A stretch of 17,712 nucleotides of DNA from DASZZY01 sp036260395 (GTDB lineage Bacteria; Actinomycetota; UBA4738; CALAEC01). The translations under genes were made by a program, and so were the position numbers. The first letter of the stretch is position 1. Every line of letters starts with the position of its first letter. The stretch covers positions 1-17,712 of the forward strand of contig DASZZY010000197.1 of the NCBI GenBank assembly GCA_036260395.1, read 5' to 3'. This document shows, piece by piece, positions 14,022 through 17,712 of the stretch. Below the pieces are notes generated by a model, which had not been told where the DNA came from, ran no database searches, and saw nothing but the letters and a program-made list of their open reading frames with translations.

Positions 14022-14459
14022 TCATGCCTCCAGCAGGAGGGTGACCGGGCCGTCGTTCACCAGCTCGACCTCCATGTGCTCCCGGAAGGCGCTCAGCTGA
14101 ACCCGAGCGCCCAGGTCGGCGAGTGCGGCGGCGAAGGCCTCGATCCGGCCGTTGGCCACCTCCGCCGGCGCGGCGTGGATCCACGAGGGCCGCCGCCCGC
14201 GGCTGGCGTCCCCGTAGAGGGTGAACTGCGGCACGACCACGATGTCCCCGCCGACGTCCTCGATCGAGCGATTCATCTTGCCCTCGTCGTCCTCGAAGAC
14301 CCGCAGGTGGAAGACCTTCTGAGCCAGCTTGGGGATCTCATCGCCGGTGTCGTCCTGCCCGATCCCGACGAGAAGCAAGAGCCCCGACCCGCCAGAGGCA
14401 ACCACGGTGCCCCGGACACGTACCTGCGCCCGGCTCACCCGCTGAATCAGGATGCGCAT
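14022..14459 (-). CDS. dtd: D-aminoacyl-tRNA deacylase
   Basis: A 145-residue DTD, the usual length. It starts MRILIQRVSRAQVRV at ATG 14459, 22 bp after the rel stop. Both family motifs are recognisable: PQFTLYGDASRGRRPSW beginning at residue 77 and NDGPVTLLLEA at the C-terminus. In most DTDs the first motif is SQFTL; here Ser77 is proline, while Gln78, Phe79 and Thr80 are kept. The GPVT motif, whose Gly-cisPro element screens out L-amino acids, is intact. The enzyme hydrolyses D-aminoacyl-tRNAs (and Gly-tRNA-Ala) in the cytoplasm, as homodimers. The apt-rel-dtd order is standard in many Gram-positive and actinobacterial genomes. Confidence 0.95.
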   Translation of the reverse strand: MRILIQRVSRAQVRVRGTVVASGGSGLLLLVGIGQDDTGDEIPKLAQKVFHLRVFEDDEGKMNRSIEDVGGDIVVVPQFTLYGDASRGRRPSWIHAAPAEVANGRIEAFAAALADLGARVQLSAFREHMEVELVNDGPVTLLLEA

Positions 14460-14481
14460 CTCCGACCGGTCCGCGCTTCGC

Positions 14482-16725
14482 TTAGCCGCCGACGACGCGG
14501 TAGGCGTCGAACACGGAGTCGACCTTCTTCACTGTCTGGAGCACGGAGCCGAGGTGGGTGATGTCCGCCAGCTCGAACGTGAACCGCAGCTTGGCCACCC
14601 GATCACGGTCCACCGACGTGCTGGCCGACAGGATGTTCACCTGCTGCTCCGACAGCGCCGTGGCCACGTCGCCGAGCAGCTTCTTCCGGTCCAGCGCCTC
14701 GACCTGGATCGACACCACGAACGAGGTCCCCTTCCCCGGGCGCCACGTGACGTCGATGAGCCGCTCGGGCTCCCGGGCCAGCGCCCGGGCATTCGGGCAG
14801 TCGGCTCGGTGGACGGACACCCCGCGCCCTCGCGTAACGAACCCCATGATCTCGTCGCCGGGCACCGGGGTGCAGCACCGCGACAGGTTCACCCACAGGT
14901 CCGGCGAGCCGGCCACGACCACGCCCTGGCCACCCCGCGGCTCGAGCCGCACCGGGCGGGCCGGCGGCAGGTCGGCGACCTCGGCCTCCTCCTCGTCCTC
15001 CGAGATGAGCCGCGTCAGCCGGACGATCACCGACTGCGGCGAGACGTGGCCCTCCCCCACCGCCACCAGCATCGCGTCGAGGTTCGGGAACTTCAGCTCT
15101 CCCGCCACCCGGCCCAACGTGGCCTCCGTGGTCAGCCGCTTGAGCGGCAGCCCCTGCCGGCGCAGCTCCCGCTGGAGGAGCTCGCGGCCGGTGTCCATGG
15201 CGTCCTCGCGCCGCTCGCGCGAGAACCACTGCTTGATCTTGTTCCGGGCCCGCGGCGTGGCCACCATCTGGAGCCAGTCGCGGCTGGGGGCGGCGTCCTG
15301 GGCCCGGGAGGTCAGGACCTCGACGGTGTCGCCGGTCTTGAGCTGGTAGTCCAGCGGGACCAGCTTCCCGTTGACCTTGCCCCCCATGCACCGGTGGCCG
15401 ACCTCGGTGTGGATGGCGTACGCGAAGTCGATCGTGGTGGCGCCCCGCGGCAGCTCGACCACGTCGCCCTTCGGGGTGAACACGAAGACCTGGTCCGCGT
15501 ACAGGTCGATCTTCAGGCCCTCCATGAACTCCCGAGGGTCCTGGGTCTCGCGCTGCCACTCCAGGATCTGCGCGAGCCACGCCAGCTCGCGGGCCTCCTC
15601 CTTCTTGCCCTTGCCCTCCTTGTAGCGCCAGTGCGCCGCGATCCCGTACTCCGCGGTGCGGTGCATCTGGCGGGTCCGGATCTGGACCTCGAGGGGACGC
15701 CCCTCCGGCCCGATGACCGTCGTGTGGAGGGACTGGTACATGTTGAACTTGGGCATCGCGATGTAGTCCTTGAACCGACCGGGGATCGGCTTCCACAGCG
15801 AGTGCAGGGCGCCGAGGGCCGCGTAGCAGTCCTTGACGGTGTCGACCAGGACCCGGATGCCGACCAGGTCGTAGATCTCTGAGAACTCCTTGCCCCGGAG
15901 CACCATCTTCTCGTACACGCTGTAGAGGTGCTTCGGCCGGCCCTCGACGTCGGTCTTGATCTTCACCTCTCGGAGCCGCTGCCCGACGGCCGCGACCACC
16001 GAGGCCAGGTACTCGGCCCGCTCGTCCTCGGCCTTCCCGACGAGGTTCTCGATCTCGGCGAACCGCTTCGGGTGGAGGGTCCCGAACGAGAGGTCCTCGA
16101 GCTCCCACTTGATCTGGTAGATCCCCAGGCGGTGGGCCAGCGGCGCGAAGATCTCCAGCGTCTCGGTGGCCTTGGCCTCCTGCTTGTCGCGCGGGAGGCT
16201 ATCCAGCGTCCGCATGTTGTGGAGCCGGTCGGCCAGCTTGATGATCAGGACCCGGATGTCCCGGGCCATGGCCATCATCATCTTGCGGACGTTCTCGGCC
16301 TGCTGGTGCTCGCGCGAGCGGAACTCGATCCGCTCCAGCTTTGTGAGGCCGTCGACGATGGCGGCGACCTCCTGGCCGAAGCGCTCCTCGACGTCCCCCA
16401 GCGCCAGGTCGGTGTCCTCGACGACGTCATGGAGCAGTGCGGCTACCAGCGTGGTGGTGTCCATGCCGAGCTCGGCCAGGATCTGCGCCACGCCCAGGGG
16501 GTGCTCGATGAACGGCTCGCCGGAGATCCGGAGCTGGCCGCGGTGGGACTCCTCGGCCAGCTCGTAGGCCGCCTGGACCAGCTTGACGTCGGCCTTGGGA
16601 TTGTGGGCCCGGACCTTGCGGAGCAGATCATCGAGGGTCTCGCCAGCGCCGGCCGGGCCGCCGGAGACGAACGGGAGGCGGGCGAACAGGCCCCCTCTCC
16701 GATCGGGCGCCCTGACCTCGTCCAT
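14482..16725 (-). CDS. rel: Bifunctional (p)ppGpp synthetase/hydrolase Rel
   Basis: A 747-residue long RSH protein, start ATG 16725 with GGGAGG 8 nt upstream. Domains in order: HD hydrolase domain with H99-D100 in LLHDVVEDT; synthetase domain (about 230-380) with the R317-F-K-D320 motif in GRFKDYIAMPKFNMYQSLHT; TGS domain (about 406-468) starting DLYADQVFVFTPKGDVVELP; the helical region; the Cys-containing ZFD/RIS region near 617 (LSRCCTPVPGDEIMGF); and an ACT domain from about 665 to the end. RXKD in the synthetase site is the form found in bifunctional Rel enzymes, while synthetase-only RelA has EXDD; the intact HD site agrees. It sets (p)ppGpp levels on starved ribosomes and would be the main stringent-response enzyme. 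It may have its own promoter in the 70-bp gap after apt. Confidence 0.97.
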   Translation of the reverse strand: MDEVRAPDRRGGLFARLPFVSGGPAGAGETLDDLLRKVRAHNPKADVKLVQAAYELAEESHRGQLRISGEPFIEHPLGVAQILAELGMDTTTLVAALLHDVVEDTDLALGDVEERFGQEVAAIVDGLTKLERIEFRSREHQQAENVRKMMMAMARDIRVLIIKLADRLHNMRTLDSLPRDKQEAKATETLEIFAPLAHRLGIYQIKWELEDLSFGTLHPKRFAEIENLVGKAEDERAEYLASVVAAVGQRLREVKIKTDVEGRPKHLYSVYEKMVLRGKEFSEIYDLVGIRVLVDTVKDCYAALGALHSLWKPIPGRFKDYIAMPKFNMYQSLHTTVIGPEGRPLEVQIRTRQMHRTAEYGIAAHWRYKEGKGKKEEARELAWLAQILEWQRETQDPREFMEGLKIDLYADQVFVFTPKGDVVELPRGATTIDFAYAIHTEVGHRCMGGKVNGKLVPLDYQLKTGDTVEVLTSRAQDAAPSRDWLQMVATPRARNKIKQWFSRERREDAMDTGRELLQRELRRQGLPLKRLTTEATLGRVAGELKFPNLDAMLVAVGEGHVSPQSVIVRLTRLISEDEEEAEVADLPPARPVRLEPRGGQGVVVAGSPDLWVNLSRCCTPVPGDEIMGFVTRGRGVSVHRADCPNARALAREPERLIDVTWRPGKGTSFVVSIQVEALDRKKLLGDVATALSEQQVNILSASTSVDRDRVAKLRFTFELADITHLGSVLQTVKKVDSVFDAYRVVGG

Positions 16726-16746
16726 CCGTACCGCCTCCCTGCTTCC

Positions 16747-16752
16747 ATTGTA
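16747..16752 (-). promoter_or_regulatory. Putative -10 element (TACAAT) upstream of rel
   Basis: TACAAT on the minus strand matches five of six consensus bases, in an otherwise GC-rich 70-bp gap between apt and rel. CTGACC (minus strand, 16772-16767) is a weak -35 candidate but with a short 14-bp spacer. Transcription would start some 15-20 nt before the ribosome site of rel. Confidence 0.45.
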
Positions 16753-16795
16753 CGGGCGTGACCCGCGGTCAGGGGGGCGGGGCGGGCGACGCGGC

Positions 16796-17353
16796 TCAGT
16801 CGTAGGACAGCAGCGAGTAGAACTCGTAGTCCTTGATCTTCTCGCGGCCCTTCAGGAACACCAGCTCGATGATGCACGCGATGCCCACGACCTTGCCGCC
16901 CAGGCGCTCCACGAGCCGGGCCGTGGCCTGGGCGGTGCCCCCGGTGGCCAGCACGTCGTCGACGATCAGCACCCGCTCGCCGGGACGGAGCGCGTCCTTG
17001 TGGATCTCGAGCGTCTCGGTCCCGTACTCCAGCTCGTAGGACTCGGTTTCCGTGTGCCACGGGAGCTTCCCGGCCTTGCGGACCGGGACGAAGCCGGCCC
17101 CGAAGTGGTACGCCACCGGCGAGGACAGGATGAACCCCCGGGCCTCGATCCCGACCACCTTGTCCACGGTTCCCCGGCCGAACTGGACGACGATCATGTC
17201 GATGACCGTCGAGAACGCCACCTCGTCGGCCAGCAGCGGCGTGATGTCCTTGAACACGATCCCCTCGTGCGGGAAGTCGTGGACGTCCCGGACCAGCTCG
17301 CGGATCCTGTCGATGTTCCTGTTCATCGGCGCGCTCCCTGGAGCGGCCGTCAT
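16796..17353 (-). CDS. apt: Adenine phosphoribosyltransferase
   Basis: A 185-residue type I phosphoribosyltransferase from ATG 17353, which overlaps the antiporter stop as ATGA. ATG 17326 (MNRNIDRIRELVRDV) with GGGAG 7 nt upstream is an equally credible start and gives 176 residues. Family marks are DFPHEGIVFKDITPLL at the N-terminus, GIEARGFILSSPVAY, the flexible loop region VRKAGKLPWHTETESYELEYG, and the PRPP-binding VLIVDDVLATGGTAQA. The enzyme converts adenine and PRPP to AMP plus pyrophosphate (purine salvage). It sits directly upstream of rel, as in many actinobacteria, where secD-secF often precede it; here an antiporter occupies that place. Confidence 0.95.
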   Translation of the reverse strand: MTAAPGSAPMNRNIDRIRELVRDVHDFPHEGIVFKDITPLLADEVAFSTVIDMIVVQFGRGTVDKVVGIEARGFILSSPVAYHFGAGFVPVRKAGKLPWHTETESYELEYGTETLEIHKDALRPGERVLIVDDVLATGGTAQATARLVERLGGKVVGIACIIELVFLKGREKIKDYEFYSLLSYD

Positions 17354-17712
17354 TCTCCCACCGCCTCCGCTCCGATGTCACCGACACGCGGCCGCCGCTC
17401 GCCGACGGCGACCCGCGCCAGGACCGGCCCCGCCACGGCGAGGACGACGACGAACGCCGCCGAGAACGGCCCCAGCCGTGGGTCGGCCCCCGCGGTGATG
17501 CCCAGGGCGGCGATGGCGATCGAGAACTCGCCCCGGGCCACGAGCCCGATCCCGGCGCGCAAGCGGCCGCGGCGGCCCACGCCGGCCCGCCCGGCGGCCA
17601 GCCACCCCGTCGCCAGCTTTGTCCCCGCGGCCACGATCGCCAGGCCCAGCGCCGCCGGCAGGACCGGGACCATCTCGGCGGGGTCGACCTGGAGGCCGAA
17701 GAACACGAAGAA
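17350..17712 (-). CDS. Cation:proton antiporter (CPA2/KefB-like), C-terminal part (cut by window edge)
   Basis: The last 120 residues of a membrane antiporter whose beginning lies beyond the window; the frame is open to base 17712. FFVFFGLQVDP followed by a hydrophobic helix (ALGLAIVAAGTKLATGWL) and RAGIGLVARGEFSIAIAALG is the conserved C-terminal signature of CPA2 Na+(K+)/H+ exchangers. The last helix (FSAAFVVVLAVAGPVLARV) is followed by a short hydrophilic tail ending AEAVGE, with no TrkA-N or RCK domain in this part. Its TGA overlaps the apt ATG. The ion cannot be told from this fragment. Confidence 0.85.
   Translation of the reverse strand, partial: FFVFFGLQVDPAEMVPVLPAALGLAIVAAGTKLATGWLAAGRAGVGRRGRLRAGIGLVARGEFSIAIAALGITAGADPRLGPFSAAFVVVLAVAGPVLARVAVGERRPRVGDIGAEAVGE

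Noticed and set aside
14452..16108. Long frames (476 and 501 residues) on both strands over rel
   Set aside because: They are shadows of rel: every domain of the 747-residue RSH protein is in the frame starting at 16725.

Overview
The window is very GC-rich (I estimate about 70% or more by eye) and densely coded. The gene family profile and the order apt - rel - dtd ... MBL hydrolase - hisS - aspS ... rarA, together with TANNNT elements placed 6-7 nt before start codons, point to an actinomycetote, probably an uncultured or deep-branching lineage. I cannot name a genus. Neighbouring genes are mostly joined by ATGA or GTGA overlaps.

Layout. (1) 1-249, minus: start of rarA, cut by the window edge. 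(2) 308-2403, plus: a two-gene operon of a DAO-type FAD oxidoreductase and a dihydrodipicolinate-synthase-fold lyase that keeps the Schiff-base lysine but has lost the usual proton-relay residues. (3) 2404-2605: a 202-bp hairpin-rich gap between converging genes. (4) 2606-6278, minus: MBL hydrolase - hisS - aspS, coupled by 4-bp overlaps; AspRS has the sequence signs of a non-discriminating enzyme. (5) 6325-9915, plus: an OpuC-type compatible-solute ABC importer (ATPase with a CBS-like tail, two permeases, lipoprotein receptor), closed by a strong terminator. (6) 9922-12289, minus: a DHA2-type MFS exporter followed by a DUF1684 protein. (7) 12373-13728, plus: a flavoprotein disulfide reductase without the usual His-Glu dyad. 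(8) 13730-17712, minus: cation/proton antiporter (partial) - apt - rel - dtd - a small UBP-type zinc finger protein.

The most notable observation is in the importer's receptor (8968-9915). Its two halves are in swapped order compared with OpuCC/ProX. The segment that is normally C-terminal (the LGGPPEC block through the VAxxFL helix) follows the signal peptide directly. The normally N-terminal segment (xVGxxxFxEN through the SDLA hinge) comes second, and a short Gly/Ser-rich linker joins the old ends. This is a circular permutation with clean breakpoints. As far as I recall, B. subtilis OpuAC has a comparable half order, but this protein's sequence is of the OpuCC kind.

The housekeeping genes form what looks like an ancestral actinobacterial block (antiporter/apt/rel/dtd and MBL/hisS/aspS/rarA) opened at two points. 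One opening holds the osmolyte importer, MFS exporter and redox genes, the other the amino-acid-like catabolic pair. Osmolyte uptake, stringent response, D-aminoacyl-tRNA proofreading and tRNA charging therefore lie side by side, but the sequence gives no evidence that they act together. No rRNA, tRNA, CRISPR array, insertion sequence or phage gene was found.
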